From Neurospora tetraspora (Eukaryota > Ascomycota > Sordariomycetes > Sordariales > Sordariaceae), in NCBI RefSeq assembly GCF_033439725.1, contig NW_026944384.1:5332001-5396000 (forward strand): 64,000 nt of DNA, given 5' to 3'. Both the position numbers and the translations under genes were made by a program. Shown here one piece after another: positions 46,628 to 59,732 of the stretch; position 1 is the stretch's first letter; every line of letters begins with the position of its first letter. The notes under the pieces are model-generated. The model made no database searches, had not been told where the DNA came from, and saw only the letters and a list, made by a program, of their open reading frames with translations.

Positions 46628-49468
46628 CTACAGAGAAATCTCATATATCCTCAACGACCCATCCTCACCAGCAATAGCCAACTCCCTCGCCTGCTGCTTC
46701 TCACCCTCATCACCGTCATCATCACCACCCTTCCTCACCCTCGGCCTCCAAGCAAGTTGCATCACCGCCTTCGGCAACCACAACTGCTCCCCAACTTGAT
46801 ACGTCTCCGCCACGCTCACCTCCGAGCCATCCCCGCTAACCTTGATCGCCAATACCGATAGCTTACCGCTCTCCGTGCCCACGGCCAGCAGGAAGGTACT
46901 GCTACTACCATTCTCGGTAACACTCAAAGGCTCCGAAGCAAAATCCAGCGCCGTAATAGGTTGGTCTTCGGTTAGAGACAAACCCAAAGTAAACTTTTCT
47001 TCCTTCTTTTCTTCTTCCCCTTCTTGTTGCTGAGAAGAAGAAGAAGAAGAAGGCTTGCTGGGCTTCCTAACCCAGATCTTGACCGCTTTATCTCTACCCG
47101 CCGTCGCAAACACGTCCACACCCCCCTCTCCAGAGGAAGAGCTGCTCTTAGGCGCCCACGCCGCATCCAAAATCATGCGGCTATGACCCTTGGGATTCAG
47201 CTGGAGCAGACTGTATCCTGCGCCGCTGGAGTTGGAGTCGGAATCGCGCTGGAAGACGGCCCACTGCCTATCTTTGCCCACGGACAGGAGATATTGGTTG
47301 TCGGAAGAGAAGCGCAGGCGGTGGATGGTGGAGGTGTGCGCCTTGAGGGGCGGGCGCAGTTCGGTCCACTTGTCTGTTTCGAAGAGGCGGATGACGGCGT
47401 GGTTGAGCGAGGCGGCGCGGCAGGCTGAGGCTACGAGGTGGGTTTCTTTTTGTTTCTGTTTCTCGCCAGATGAGCCAGATGATAGAGAAGAAAAAGAAGA
47501 AGGGTGGGAGACGGCAAGACACGAGATTTCGTAACCGTGTCCGTACAGTTTTTCGACTTCGGGCCAGAGGGTGTGACGGCTGAGTGATTCCTCAAAAGGA
47601 GGGTGATCGATTTCCAACGCCGACTTGCGCACCATGCTCGCTGGGTCGAGCATGTTCTCGCGGTCTTGCATCGTCACGTCCCCACCGCGGCCACCACCAC
47701 CATCCTGAGGACCGCCAGCGGCGGCGGAGGCGTCGGCGTCGTCGTCGATTACGTCGATGGCCTTGTTCGAGAGCCCCAAAACGGGGATGTTGGCGGCGTC
47801 GGCGGGGAGGGAGTCGAAGTCGGAGGAGGAGAGAGCCGAAGAAGTGCCCGTTAGCCGGGTGAGCATGCGGGCGACGGCTTTGGGCTCGGTGAAGACGCGC
47901 ATGAGCTTCTCGTCGGCGCCGGAGACGAACGAGGTCGAGGAGAGCGAGTCGATGCAGTTGAGGTCGTAGCCGTGGATTTGGGGGCGGGCCATCTCGTGCC
48001 AGGTGCGCTTGCTCGTGCTGGTGTTTTGAGAAGGGTTGGTGGCAGCCCATTCGGCGTGGAGGCGGGTGGTTTGGTCGGAGCTGGTGGAGAGGAGGTAGAC
48101 GCCGTTGCGGGACCACGAGATGCCGGTCACGGCTCGGGTGTGCCCGGATACGGCAAAGTTCTGCTTCCACGCTTGGTCGTCGTTGTCCCAGTCCCAGCGA
48201 CGCCAGCTGCCGGTGCGGCCGAGGGTGATGACGGTCGTGCCGGAGGGCGACCACATGCCGGTCCAGAAGCCGCCGATACTGCCGGTTGCCGTGGTGGCGC
48301 CCTTCTCGCGACTGACCTCGCCGAGACGGGCGACGGTGATCCAGATACCTGACTCTGAGTCGGACTCCCAGATCGAGAGCGAGTTGTCTGCTGAAGCCGA
48401 GAGAAGCTGGAGGGTGCCCTCGCCGCTGTCGGAGGTGGTGGAGGTAGGAGAGCGGCACCAGCGCGCGGTGTAGATCCAGTCTTCGTGACCGAGGAGCAGA
48501 GCCTCAAACATTATACAGTATTTGTTGGTAGCGGGATCAGCTCCCTCGACCTTGATTTTGTGGATCTTGTTGGCCGGGCCCGGAGTCAGGGCGGCAGCAG
48601 CAGCAGAAGCATCTGAGGCGGCCGAGGTGGGCATAGACAGCGCACTGCCTTGGTGAATACGCCATATCCTGATGTACTTGTCCTGACTGGCTGAAGCAAG
48701 AAGAATGTCGCTCTCGGCTTCGGACTTTGGCTTTTCGCGGATGAAATCAAGAGATCGGATCCAGTTCTCGTGGCCTGGGAGGGTGGCTTGAGGGGTGAAT
48801 TCGAGTTGTGTGTCGTCTGTTGTCGAGGCAGTGAAGATCTGGATGATGTTTGTGGTTCCGGCAACAGCCAGAATGAGAGCAGTTCCCTCGTCGTTCAAGG
48901 GGCTCAAGGCAAGGGCCAAGGGAAAGTACTTCTTAGCAGTCTTGATAGTTTGAAGGAGAGTGACTTGGCCGGATGAGACATCCAAAGACCAAACCTTGAC
49001 GGTAGAGTCTGCTGCGCCCGAGACGAAAATACGACGCTTGGTGCTGCCAACGGGAATCTTGAGAGCTGCGAGGTAGTTGATAGGGGCCGTGTGTTCCTGC
49101 AGGGTTTGGACACATGTTGCGGCACCCGTCTCGCCGTTGACGGCCCAGACCCGAAGGCTTTGGTCGTCACCTCCGCTTACTAGGTAAGTTGACTTCTCAT
49201 CTTGCAACCTTGGAAGGAACTTGACGGCCCGTACATGAGCTGTATGGCCACTCAGAATCTGGGAGATACCAACTGTGTTCTGGGAAAGATGTTAGCAAAA
49301 ATCTCGGTTGAGTGGAAAGTCATGCTGTAGTCATACCGAAGGATTCCAGAGGCAGACGTTGATGTCTGCGCCAAATGCCACCAGGCCATTTTCTCCCCAG
49401 TCAGCGGCAGCGGCATACCTGTTTGCGCCGGCCGACAGATAGCGAGTGTCAATCGCCGCTTCGGTCAT
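46628..49468 (-). CDS. elp2: ELP2, WD40 subunit of Elongator
   Basis: Two exons, 49337-49468 and 46628-49279, with a 57-nt intron; 927 residues. The N-terminus (YLSAGANRYAAAADWG, LVAFGADINVCLWNP) and WD repeats (LSGHTAHVRAVKFL, YLVSGGDDQSLRVW, LPGHENWIRSLDF, LLASASQDKYIRIWRI, LLGHEDWIYTARW, LQLLSASADNSLSIWE) match Elp2, which forms two seven-bladed propellers. The C-terminal propeller has LYGHGYEISCLAVS and LKAHTSTIHRLRF. Elp2 belongs to the Elp1-3 core that starts mcm5/ncm5 modification of wobble uridine 34 in tRNA. It is longer than the yeast protein (~790) owing to low-complexity loops (Ser/Gln/Glu near the C-end, Ala-rich near 48600). Divergent neighbour: URM1. Confidence 0.94.
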
Positions 49469-49889
49469 GATGTTTGTCTTTTCGTTTTTAACCCCAATTT
49501 TCAAATCAGACTCACCAGCAAATAGTCAGTGAGTGAAGGGAAGTTGTGAATTGTAGTTAACGAAGTCGCTGTCAGAGGGGTCGTCATGATTGGCTGCAGG
49601 CCCCAAGCTTGGAGTTTTTTAGGCCCTTGCTTGGTCCTGAAGTGACTCCACTGCCCATTGATTGCACGACTTAACACAGCAGGCTCTTTCCCAATTTATG
49701 CAATTAGTTTTTAAAAACATGGCAGTTGCAGCAAACGTCCAATCAGAACCTAGAAATTTAGCTGTCAACTCGGCCCAAATATCCCTTTCTTGGACATCCA
49801 CCACACAATTTACCTGAATTCTTCAACTTCATCCGTACAACACCATAGACGTTCGCTTTGATCACACTCGAATTCGGACACATATCACC
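49469..49889. promoter_or_regulatory. shared divergent promoter of ELP2 and URM1
   Basis: 421 bp between the two start codons. No motif named with confidence; the gene pairing suggests co-expression. Confidence 0.5.
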
Positions 49890-50346
49890 ATGTCAGACAA
49901 AAAAGATCAAACCATCGACATCACGGTCGATTTTTCGTGAGTTTCTTCCTGACTCCAATGAGCTCGACCCGTCTCACTAACGCATTATCTCTCCTCTCCA
50001 GTGGCGGCCTTGAGATTCTCTTTTCCAACCAGAAGCATCATGCTCTCTCAGTACCAGCCCAAGATTCCGAAGGCAAGCCAGCCAACGTCGGATTCCTCAT
50101 CAACTATCTATGCCAGACGCTCATGACGGATCCCCGCGCTGATCTCTTTGTGCTTGGTGGTGAACTGTGAGTCATGTTTTGTCTCGGTGCTCTGGTAAAG
50201 CACTTACTAACAGACCTAAACCAAATAGCCGCCCAGGTATCTTGTGTCTAATCAATGACTGCGACTGGGAGCTGGAAGAGGAAGATGCCTACGTGCTTCA
50301 GCCAGGAGATAACATCCTCTTTATCTCTACGCTTCACGGTGGTTAG
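49890..50346 (+). CDS. urm1: URM1, ubiquitin-related modifier and tRNA thiolation sulfur carrier
   Basis: Three exons: 49890-49936, 50002-50166, 50229-50346; 109 residues, in frame. The beta-grasp core reads [19 protein letters not shown], then [37 protein letters not shown] and [27 protein letters not shown]. The protein ends exactly in the required C-terminal Gly-Gly, with LHGG as in other Urm1 proteins. The thiocarboxylated C-terminus (made by Uba4) gives sulfur for 2-thiolation of wobble U34 in tRNA-Lys, -Glu and -Gln, and can be conjugated to proteins under oxidative stress. Length is near the usual 99-110. Confidence 0.97.
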
Positions 50347-50679
50347 TGCACCAAGTGATGACGGTTGGGGGTTTAATAGACAGCGGGGCGATTATATTTA
50401 CAGTTGGTACCCGTCCCATTTGTTTCATTCAGGATAATGACTGGCCGTTATCAAAAGGTCAGTTTCTACACAGCGATAAGTAGTGCTCTGAAATTTGAGA
50501 AATGTTCAGACGTTAAACATGAACACGGCAGGTTCATGCTGTCCGCGACACAACACACTCCTCCAGGCCGGATCGACTCACAACGTCATCCAGCTATATA
50601 TTTCATCCGAACCGCACCTTCCTAATTCCTATGTTCAGAGCGCAGAATCTGCAGGGATGGTCGTCACTGGACCTGCCCA

Positions 50680-50685
50680 TATAAG
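50680..50685 (+). promoter_or_regulatory. TATA box of Pol III-type copy B
   Basis: TATAAG, 26 nt before ACCGTC at 50706, in the same register as the TATA box of copy A with no insertion or deletion between. Confidence 0.6.
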
Positions 50686-50705
50686 TGACCTTTCCTGTAC
50701 CGCTT

Positions 50706-50853
50706 ACCGTCGGGGGCCGGGAGGGGTTTAGCAGTAACGTCCACCTCAGGAGGTAGTTGGTATAGCGGTCAGTCCATCGCCAGCTATCAGAGAGAGTGTG
50801 GTTTCGACTCCGGACGGTGTGCTACTGGATTGCTTAACCCGACACTTTTTTTT
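50706..50853 (+). ncRNA. Pol III-type non-coding RNA, copy B
   Basis: Contains A-box-like TGGTATAGCGGTC (50758-50770), B-box-like GGTTTCGACTCC (50800-50811) and a T8 terminator (50846-50853). It is homologous along its full length to copy A (17684-17830), with long identical blocks such as TTTCGA, TAGCAGTAACGTCCACCTCA and GGTATAGCGGTCAGTCCAT. Conserved ACCGTC/GACGGT can pair; the inner GTAGT/GCTAC helix replaces GTTGC/GCAAC of copy A. The two helices interleave, so they would form a pseudoknot or be alternatives. It may be an undescribed dispersed RNA gene or a tRNA-derived SINE; the conserved upstream TATA favours the gene. Confidence 0.7.
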
Positions 50854-53496
50854 GGTCTTTTTGTGTGCCGCGACTTCTAACCAGAGTAGTTTAAGCTGGT
50901 TGTCGTCACCTCGTAGCAAACTGAGGTTATGTTTGAACTTTGTGTCCGTTCATTCACCCGACTTCCCATTCACGGGCACTCACTCCTTCCCAGTATTCTA
51001 GGCCGCGCTGGTTTCCGTTTCCGATCCGTCAGACAACTACCTCTACAGAATTAAACACATTTCATGTCGTTGCCTTTCCACCACTGACAAATTTTCCATC
51101 TTGAAACAGCAATGCCTTTACGGTTCACATCTGTAGTTTCTGATCTTCAGTATCACGCATCAAACATCAATCTGGGATGTCTCACAAGTACGCATACGGA
51201 ATCACGACATACAATAGACGGTTGTACAAGGCTACCACATATGACCGGGAAAGTCACTTCTTTCAACCTTTGGAAACAATAGTTGATTCAGTTGCCTAAA
51301 AACCACCGTTCCGTCTTCAGTATAACCGAAGAGCAGTCGATCTTGGTGGTATACTGAATTTCAAATGCTTCTACCCAATCACTTTCGAGACACTTTAATC
51401 CAGAGAAAACCACGATCAAACCGTTACTTCCGACACTCTTCCTTACTGCACCTCCAAAGGCGTTTATTAAGTTGTTGCCGCGGTTATCGTTGACTTCTTC
51501 AAAGTTCCAGTCCGGATCTACAGACACCACGTTCCGCGTCCCTCACCGGTCACGTTAGCCTCACTTTACCGGCCGAACCGGCCCCCAATCTGACCCCCAA
51601 CTCAACCCATCAGGGTCTGGTCGGATCAGGCCGAGTCAAGAAGGATACGAGAGAAATATTGATCGGCCGCGGTGAAGATTAGCAATCAAAGCACCCCACG
51701 ATATCTTCATGCCCAACCCAACAACGGGCCGACAGCGCATCATTTCTAGTCTATTTAGGCCGACGATGCGACTGTCTTCCCAAAATGATAGAGAAAAATG
51801 GACTCATGTTCATTAGAAAGCGACTCTAAGATACAGTCCTTCCAACACGGAGTACATACCTCTCTCAAGCCTGCCATCGGAGAGAAGATCAACGTTTCTC
51901 ATTTCCTTTTCAACATAACCAGCCAGCCCAGCCCAGCCAGCTATTATCTCACAGAGTCGTCTTTGGGCTAACATCTCCTCGGAGTATTAACTCCGGTGTA
52001 GAATCAAAATGAGGAAGGTCGACCAGAACCCGTTGAGCAAGAGCTTCCATCGGCAATGACAACCGACGACTATGTCGACGGCAATAGCGCCGTCGGGCAG
52101 CCTTTTCGGTTTCACTCCGGTGCCGATCCTCATGGTCGATGGGGTCCCAGACCGGGACGGACCGCTTCAGTTCACTTCGCTTCTTTTTTTCCAGTCCGTC
52201 TATCTAATTCAGGCACTTGCAATTACACTAACGGCTCTGTGAAAGTGGCATTCTAGCCTTTGTCTCTTTCATCAAATTGGAATACAGGATTTCTAAGCAT
52301 TTGCATGCTGGTTTAGGGTGATCTGGAGATGGATAACTGTAGGTGTCAATGTCCGTTGCTTTGTGTATTGAAAGTCCATCACATTTCTCATGTTAGCTAA
52401 CGCGTTCTTCAAGAGTGATTCAGTCAAGTGTTGACTCTTACTCCTTTCGACGATAACTCCAATAACACTATCACATTTTTCGACAATGGCAGTCATCCGC
52501 TCAAACCCAAGCCACTGTCACTACCCATTCCACACGTCCAACTCACCTGACTCAACCTCAAGTCCACAAGGAGAACATCAAGTGATGACTCCGTCTCCTC
52601 AGCTTTTGGACTCTGTGCCCCCCTCATTAACTCAAACAAAACCCCGTGATCTATCACCTGCCTCACCTGCCAGTGTGCCACCTTCGCCGAGGAACTGACA
52701 TGTACAACCCAAAAGTTGTTTGCATGTTTGCTCCTCAAGTCCACAGGTATCAACACCCCAACTCAAAAGCCCTAAAAGCCCCCCTCGGGCCTCTAACACC
52801 CCCCTCAGACCCCTACGCAGGCCCCCAACACACACCTCACTTACTTACCCTCCTACATAAGCCGCCCGCTTAGACGACCCTATCACAGCGAAAAGCCAGC
52901 TAGTCTAGACTCCTCTATCGAGATCTCATGCACCTAGATCACTTAGATCACCCAGATCACCCGATATCCCGGGGGTTTGTCGGGGGTGCGCCGGGGGAGA
53001 CTTGCCGAGTCGGGTCGAGGACCGTTACCGTATCGGTCATATCACCTTGCACATTGACGCCTGCCGGAGGTTGGTCGGCCGGAAGCGGACCGGTTGGAGG
53101 GACGGTGTTTGCTTGATTGGGGACTAATAGGGCAGGCCTTGGTATAGCCAGAGTTTAGACGCAATTACGTTAGTTGGCGATAGTCGACGGAGTTCTTTCA
53201 GCTCATGCGTGGGTTGTGTGTACCTTATCCCCTCTATCTCCTCATAGATAACATGATAGATCGACTGCCTAGGCATGCTGGGCACGCATATCAAATGCAC
53301 GACTTCAAAAACTTGACTCCGTGTTGTTTCCAGGAGCCAGGAGCTAGGAGCCGGGTACCGGGCACCGGATTATCACTTTCACTTTCACTAGTAATAATGG
53401 AACTACCTCCTGCGTCGAACTACAGCACACCACGGCGCAGCACACCACAGCACAGTATGTACCTCACCAACCCAGCATAGTGCCTGAACTGTTTAG

Positions 53497-53530
<34 letters not shown>

Positions 53531-54986
53531 AAGCAAGGGACGGACGGCACTTGATCCCGTCCGAACGGGGGAAGCGGGGCCTGGCCGGCAAGTGACTTCC
53601 GGAACAACGGGCGGGTCGAGTCGGGTCGCCGGACGGGGACGTGGTGTATGTACTGCGTAAATGTGAGCGGGGCACCGGACTAGTCACTTGAACGTCCAGT
53701 CCGTTTGAAAGCTCAACCAGTCGGATTTCATAAATCGATGGGTTAACTGGCTGAATGAGGCAGGAGGACCCGTTTGGACGCGAAGGATTTGTGAGAGATT
53801 TGTGGAAATCTGGCTTGTTTGGGCAGGAGGGGAAGAGGGGGAAAAAGTTTGATATCAAAATGTTTGCTTTTCGCTTCGTTCGTTCGTTCGTTCGTTTGTA
53901 AGTTTCCCCGTTTTCAGCTCGCCCACACCCACTCTGGCTTGGCGATGTCCTGCCTACTTGACTTCGAAGGACACTAGCCCAACGTACGTACTTAGTACAC
54001 AGTAAGCCCTCTGAACTTCGCAAGTATGAAATAAGAAGTGAAACTAGTAACTAAACTAGTATGTATTTCGTGCACATGTAAGTATCGCTGGCTGGCTGGC
54101 AGGCTGTAAGTTAGAAAGCTTGTCCCTGCTTACATACATGTACATACATATGTCGACTTGACAAGCTGAGAAAAGCAAAGAGATCACCACTTACATGTAA
54201 CCAAGAAAGACATTATCCACCTTACCTACCTGTACCTACCTACAACTACCCACTGCACCAACCATCAGGCACAACCGTGAAGCCAAGCAAAAATCCCAAG
54301 AAACGGGGAACATTTTGTTCTGGGGAAAGAGGCCAAAAGTTCCCCTTGCTTCTGATTTGAAGTCAAGGATCCCCCTGATTCAAAGAGATACCAAGTTCAA
54401 CCACAGTTGGTTCACTGCGGTTCAGTCTTGTGCCAGGACCCTGAAAATCGTTTTGGCGAGATTTCGAGAAGGGGACTCTCTGATTCCTGATTCCTCTGAA
54501 CGGTTGGATCGGTGATCGAGGCGCGATTTGGATTTTCTCTTTTGCCTCAGTCGCAACACTCTCACTTTCGACCTTCTCAATCACTTTTTCTCCTCTCACA
54601 AAGTGATTTGATGGGTTCATGTTTGACATGTCTCACCTGCTCACTTTACCGCATGGGACTAGAAGTATCTAGACCTCGTGCCGAGAACTGAGCAAAGGCG
54701 AAATCCAACGCCCAACTTCTACGCCCACTTGCCCTCGCCCCGTCTTTTTTCTCTTCGCTTTTTCTTGCCCAAATTGCCCCCCACCCATACACACGTGGGG
54801 ATATGTTGTGCTTGGGCGGGAGTGGAGAGTCATGATACTCCGAAGGACTTCGCAAATGGAGTCACAAATATCTTCTCAGTATCCATTTAGGGGTAACGGA
54901 GTTTCTGCAGCTGAGACACTGCTCACTGATTCCGTTGTGCGTAAGCCTCTATATGTATGAAATAGGGGTCTTTCTTTTTCGCCTCC
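50854..54986. other. 4.1-kb gene-poor region left of the retroelement
   Basis: No supported gene. Contains a TTCG microsatellite (about 53875-53896), an A30 tract (53497-53526), and short TACATG- and TACC-type runs near 54130-54250. Frames reach 176 codons (53493-54023, minus), the latter starting in the A-run and ending in a poly-Phe artefact. Confidence 0.5.
53497..53526. repeat. A30 homopolymer
   Basis: Thirty uninterrupted A; could be a retroposed tail, a slippage tract or an assembly-sensitive run. No target duplication recognised. Confidence 0.9.
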
Positions 54987-54991
54987 GTATG

Positions 54992-55164
54992 TGTTGGTGG
55001 GTCCCGCACGCGGCAGGCACTCTGTGCCGTGCCCACCGTGCCCTGGCCACCACCTTTTCTTGCCCTCCAGACTTCTTGCTAGTCTTTCTTCTCCTCTCTC
55101 CTCGATAGCACACTTAATTAATCGTATACATACGCTTACTCTCGTTATTATTCGTGATCTCACA
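54992..55164 (+). repeat. left LTR of the copia fossil
   Basis: 173 bp, begins TGTTGG and ends CTCACA; pairs without gaps with 61515-61687. Confidence 0.9.
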
Positions 55165-58100
55165 GGTTATAAGCCCTCTCTATCCTTCCTTATAAGCGCG
55201 CGCATTAATTGCATCGCATTACCACCTTCATTCTAACATTGTAATAAAGGTCTAACTCTCGACCCGCAATTTCGATTTTATCGACTCGCCTCACCAAACT
55301 CACCATTTACCCCGCATATAAAGATCTTAAATAATACCTATTATTTTACTTCTCTTCTATAATAATAATTAGCGATAAACTTAGTGTTAAATTAATTTAG
55401 TTAAACAATTGAATTAATGTTTAATTTAATAACTTACGCAATTTTATTTAATTAAATATGCAATACTCTTATTACTACCGTTAATATATTTTTATTTACG
55501 TCGTCCCTTGTTTACTTTAAGGGCGAACGTAATATTAATAATTAGGAATAAAGATTCGAAATTGAATTCAACTACCTTAATCTTACCGATTATATTTTTA
55601 GTACTATAATCGAACCTAATAAAGAGGTAAAGCCCGTAGAATATAAGACTTAATTTACTTAACGCGCTAACGCTATAAAAATTCTATTAATTACGCTCAA
55701 AAATAAAGCTATTATTATTACCCTTACTATTAACGGTTAAGATAGGAAGAATAAAGACCTTAAAGTCCTTTACGACTTTATTTAGTCCTATATTACCCGT
55801 ATTATTAACGAAGTTCGTAGCGAAATTCTCGCCGAATTCTTAGCTATTGAGCGAACTAACTTTAATACTATAGCTTCCTTCCTTACCCGTTATACCCTCT
55901 TACACAAGCGCGTTCAAAATACTAAATTTAATATTACTAACGACTTTGAAGTTACCTTTCTATTTAATACTATTAAGTACTAATACTTAATTAATATAAA
56001 GTTCTAGGCTACTTCCATCGAAGAAAAAAATAAAAATAAGGCCCTTACTGTCGGTAGCTTATTAATTAAATTTAATAAATATTAATAATATTGAAATATA
56101 TATCACTAACCTCAACGTTAATATCTAAAAGACGGCTAATAATAGTAATAATAATAATTCGTTGTCGGGTAATAGTAGTAGTAAGAAGAATAATAAGGAT
56201 AAAAATAAAAAGGTTAATTATACTAGCTACGACAGAAAAATTTACCTAACTTAAAAGTATATATTATATAGTTACTATATTATAACTAAGGCAAAGATTT
56301 ACTAATTCTATAACCTTAAGAAGGTTCCCAATATTTAAAAACTTAAGAAGGATACCGTTGCTAAGAAGACTACCGCTAGTACTAGTACTCTAACTAATAA
56401 TACCTCTACTAACTTTACCACCCCAATTACCACTCCGAACTTCACCTTATTATATAGAGGTAGATTATTTATAGCTATTAATAGTATAGGCTATAATATA
56501 GGCTCTAACAATATAAATTTTTACTAAAACCCTTAGCAAACGTAATTTAGCATATTAATATTATCTAATTTAATTATAATTAAATATAAAACTCCGGTCA
56601 ACTTCAACTTCAATATATTTAAAATAATCTCGCTAAAGTCTAATAGGTTTAAAGGCAATATCAAAAAGGTTTTTATAACCTTATTATTTACAATTTAAAT
56701 TGCGCCTCCAATATCTTCAACTACTTTAAATAATTCATAGACATATAACATCATCCCTATTCTATTATATATATTATCGGCAATAGAAATTCGACGTATA
56801 TTTATTATATAGGTACTATAGAGCTTAATATACTAATAATTAATAATATTAATATTAAAGTTCGAATTAAAAATATTATTTATAATCTTTCAATTCTAAT
56901 AAATCTACTAATAACTAAAAGTCTTCTTAATAATAAAATAATTTGTGACGTACGTACCAATTAAATTATAGTATATAATAAAATATTATTTAATATAAAT
57001 AGATTAATAACCTCCTAATACTCCCAGTATACACCTAATAAGACTTTCCCCAAAATACCCGCTATACTATAATGGTATTAATTACTTATTCAATAATATA
57101 CCACCGACTTATATATATAAATAGAGACCAAATTCTTAAAGCCTATAAAACGGCTAATATTAAACTTAATAATACTTAAAAATATTTCTATAAAGTATAC
57201 ATTAAAATTAAAACTTATAACGTTATCCTTAAAATTGCTGGCAAAATTACAACTCAATCTATAGTATGTATCTACATTAATATTGTCTCCTATACTCTCC
57301 CCGATTATAAGGGCTATTAATATATAATCTATTTTATTTATAAAGTAACGGGATTCCACTAAACTAAGTTTATAATTAATAAAGGAGACGTATTTATATA
57401 AATTAAGGAGTTTAAGAAATAGGTAGAACTTTAAAGCGGTAAACTCAAAATCAAAGTATTTAGTCTTAATAGTAGTCTAGAGTTTGGCTTCAGCATTAAA
57501 GAATTCTAGCGTAGTAAATTCATTGACTAGGCTCGTATAGAAGGTATTAAACTCCTTAAATTAACGCCCTATATCCTATAGATGCAAGGTAAAATCGAAT
57601 GGGCTAATGCTATTATTATATAGTATATTAGAGCTTTAATAATAAACCTTAGTATATTAGAGTATTTCTAGCCTTTCGTAACTAATTACGTCGTTAGAAT
57701 ATTTAATTTACTTCTATCAAAAGTTAATAAAGAAGGTAGGAATCTATAGGAATTATTTATGAAAGCCGTTAACTTTCTTAAAAAAATTAAGAAGCCTTAT
57801 ATTAAGTATTCATAATCTTATTTCTATACTACTTATTATTTTATTAAATTAAAGAAACGACCCTAAGGCAATAAATTTCGTACTAGAGCCTAGAAAGGCT
57901 ACTTTATTAACTTCGATAATTTATACGATCGTATCGTTTTTATTTAGAACTTTAATACTAATAAAATTCTTCGAACTAGCGCGGTTACCTTCTTTAAAGA
58001 GAACCTAATTATTAAGAAAGATTTAATCCTTAATAATAATAGTAATATCGTATAGTATCACGTCATTTTCTTTAACTAAATTATTAATAAAATTAATAAG

Positions 58101-58256
58101 GTTATAGATAGCAGTTATTAAATTTAGATTAAAGTTAATGGCAAGGTCCCTTAACCTTAATAATAATAAGCTATTATACCTCCCCCTTAATACGTTATTA
58201 AAAAACCTTAGGAGACGGCTACTATACTACCGCTCTCTCTAAAAGCTATACCGGCA

Positions 58257-58652
58257 TGTTACGAACTTTAAGCGAAGGACACGGGCCAACCAAGCCACCG
58301 GTACATAGCAGCCACGTGAAGGCTGGGCAGTGTAACCATGACAGGGAAGGAAGGCTCATAGACAGACATAGGCACATAGGCAGACACAGGCTCATGAAGG
58401 TGAGCCAGGCTCATAAAGGTGAGCCAGCCCATGGTCAATGAGCCAGACAACTGTAACTAGAGGCACGAGAGTATAAGAGGACGACTGGAGAACTCAGATT
58501 GTCAGATAGTTCGACAGTAGTCAATAGACCATCGTCACCAGAGACACGTATAACAATACTTGTTGTGAACCCTTTGGCTTCACCGAACTGCACTTGATAG
58601 TCTTTACCTTCAGCTATCCCACTTAGGCAGATCAAGTCTGCCGTTCGTCACA
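58257..58652. mobile_element. solo LTR of a second retroelement, nested in the copia fossil
   Basis: 396 bp of normal GC inside the AT-rich fossil. It starts TGTTACGAAC and ends GTTCGTCACA, with partly inverted ends, flanked by a perfect 5-bp duplication CGGCA (58252-58256 and 58653-58657). It holds short repeats of (A)GGTGAGCCAG and GGCTCATA. The structure is that of an LTR left after recombination of a full element, family undetermined (TG..CA, 5-bp duplication). Its lack of RIP-type decay shows that it arrived after the host element was mutated. Confidence 0.85.
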
Positions 58653-59732
58653 CGGCACTTTCGACTACTCTAGTAACCTCGACCGCTCTAATACTCTCGA
58701 CTATTCTAATTCCCTAAAACCCTCCAATTCTCCTAATAACGTTACCAATACCTCTAATTTCCCTATATTAATAAGCTCTAACTTCCCTAACAATAATTCT
58801 AGAACCCTCGAATTAATAATAATTTCTAGACCTTGAGCCTCAATATCCTCCTTCATCCCTAGACCTGCTTTAATAATAGATAAGCATTATACCCTCGATT
58901 GAAAATAAAGATAAAGAAGGAAATAAATATAACGAGGAACTCGTAAATTTAGAGGATCTTAATAAAGAAAATCCTAAACCCTATAATCGTTATAATTTTT
59001 TTAATGAAAATAACGAACTACTAGTATATATTATGCTAAATATTCCTTTACCTAATATATTATAAAACCCCGTATTGGCCGTACGACTACCTCCTATAGG
59101 TATACTGAATCTTACTCGTACGTGATAATATACCCTATTTTTAATAATACAAATTAGTAAGTTACAATTATAACTGTTATGATAATTTATAATTTAATAA
59201 CCTCAGCCTCCGGCTCAATACCTATAGCTTCCGATTTAATTCCGAAAACCTCCGACTTAAATATCAGAGCCTATAATATAATCTTTAGAACCTATAATTA
59301 TACCGTTCTAATTTCCAAGTACTAAACTTCGTAGAGTTAACGTTAAATTACTGGGTTATAAATATAATGTTCAAAGAATTAAGGATAATTAGGATAATAT
59401 CGTTTAAGAATCGGTTACGCTACCTAATAACTTTTACAATATAGTAGAGGGTCGTTTTGTTAAACGTACTTACGTATACTACCTTATTACTATAAAAGTC
59501 AAATATAATATACTATATTTAGCTGTAGTAAAATATAGTGGTTTATACTTAAAAATTACTATATTATATGTAAGCAAGCTAATTTCAAAATATATTAACT
59601 CCCAATTATAAAAAAGCAAGTCAAAGCCTTAGAGGATCGATAAATTTATATTCTCGTACCCAAAATTACTAATATAGATATCCTCCTCAGCAAATAGTAT
59701 CATGAGGCTAGCGCCCGATTAATATACTTAGC

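Noticed and set aside
50758-50827. Copy B read as an ordinary tRNA
   Set aside because: The A-box resembles a tRNA D-arm, but the T-arm has an extra base, no anticodon stem forms and conservation extends far beyond tRNA limits.
53493-54023. 176-codon minus frame ending in poly-Phe
   Set aside because: It runs into the A30 tract and has no recognisable domain.
57090-57359. 89-codon minus frame inside the copia fossil
   Set aside because: Chance frame in AT-rich degraded retroelement DNA.
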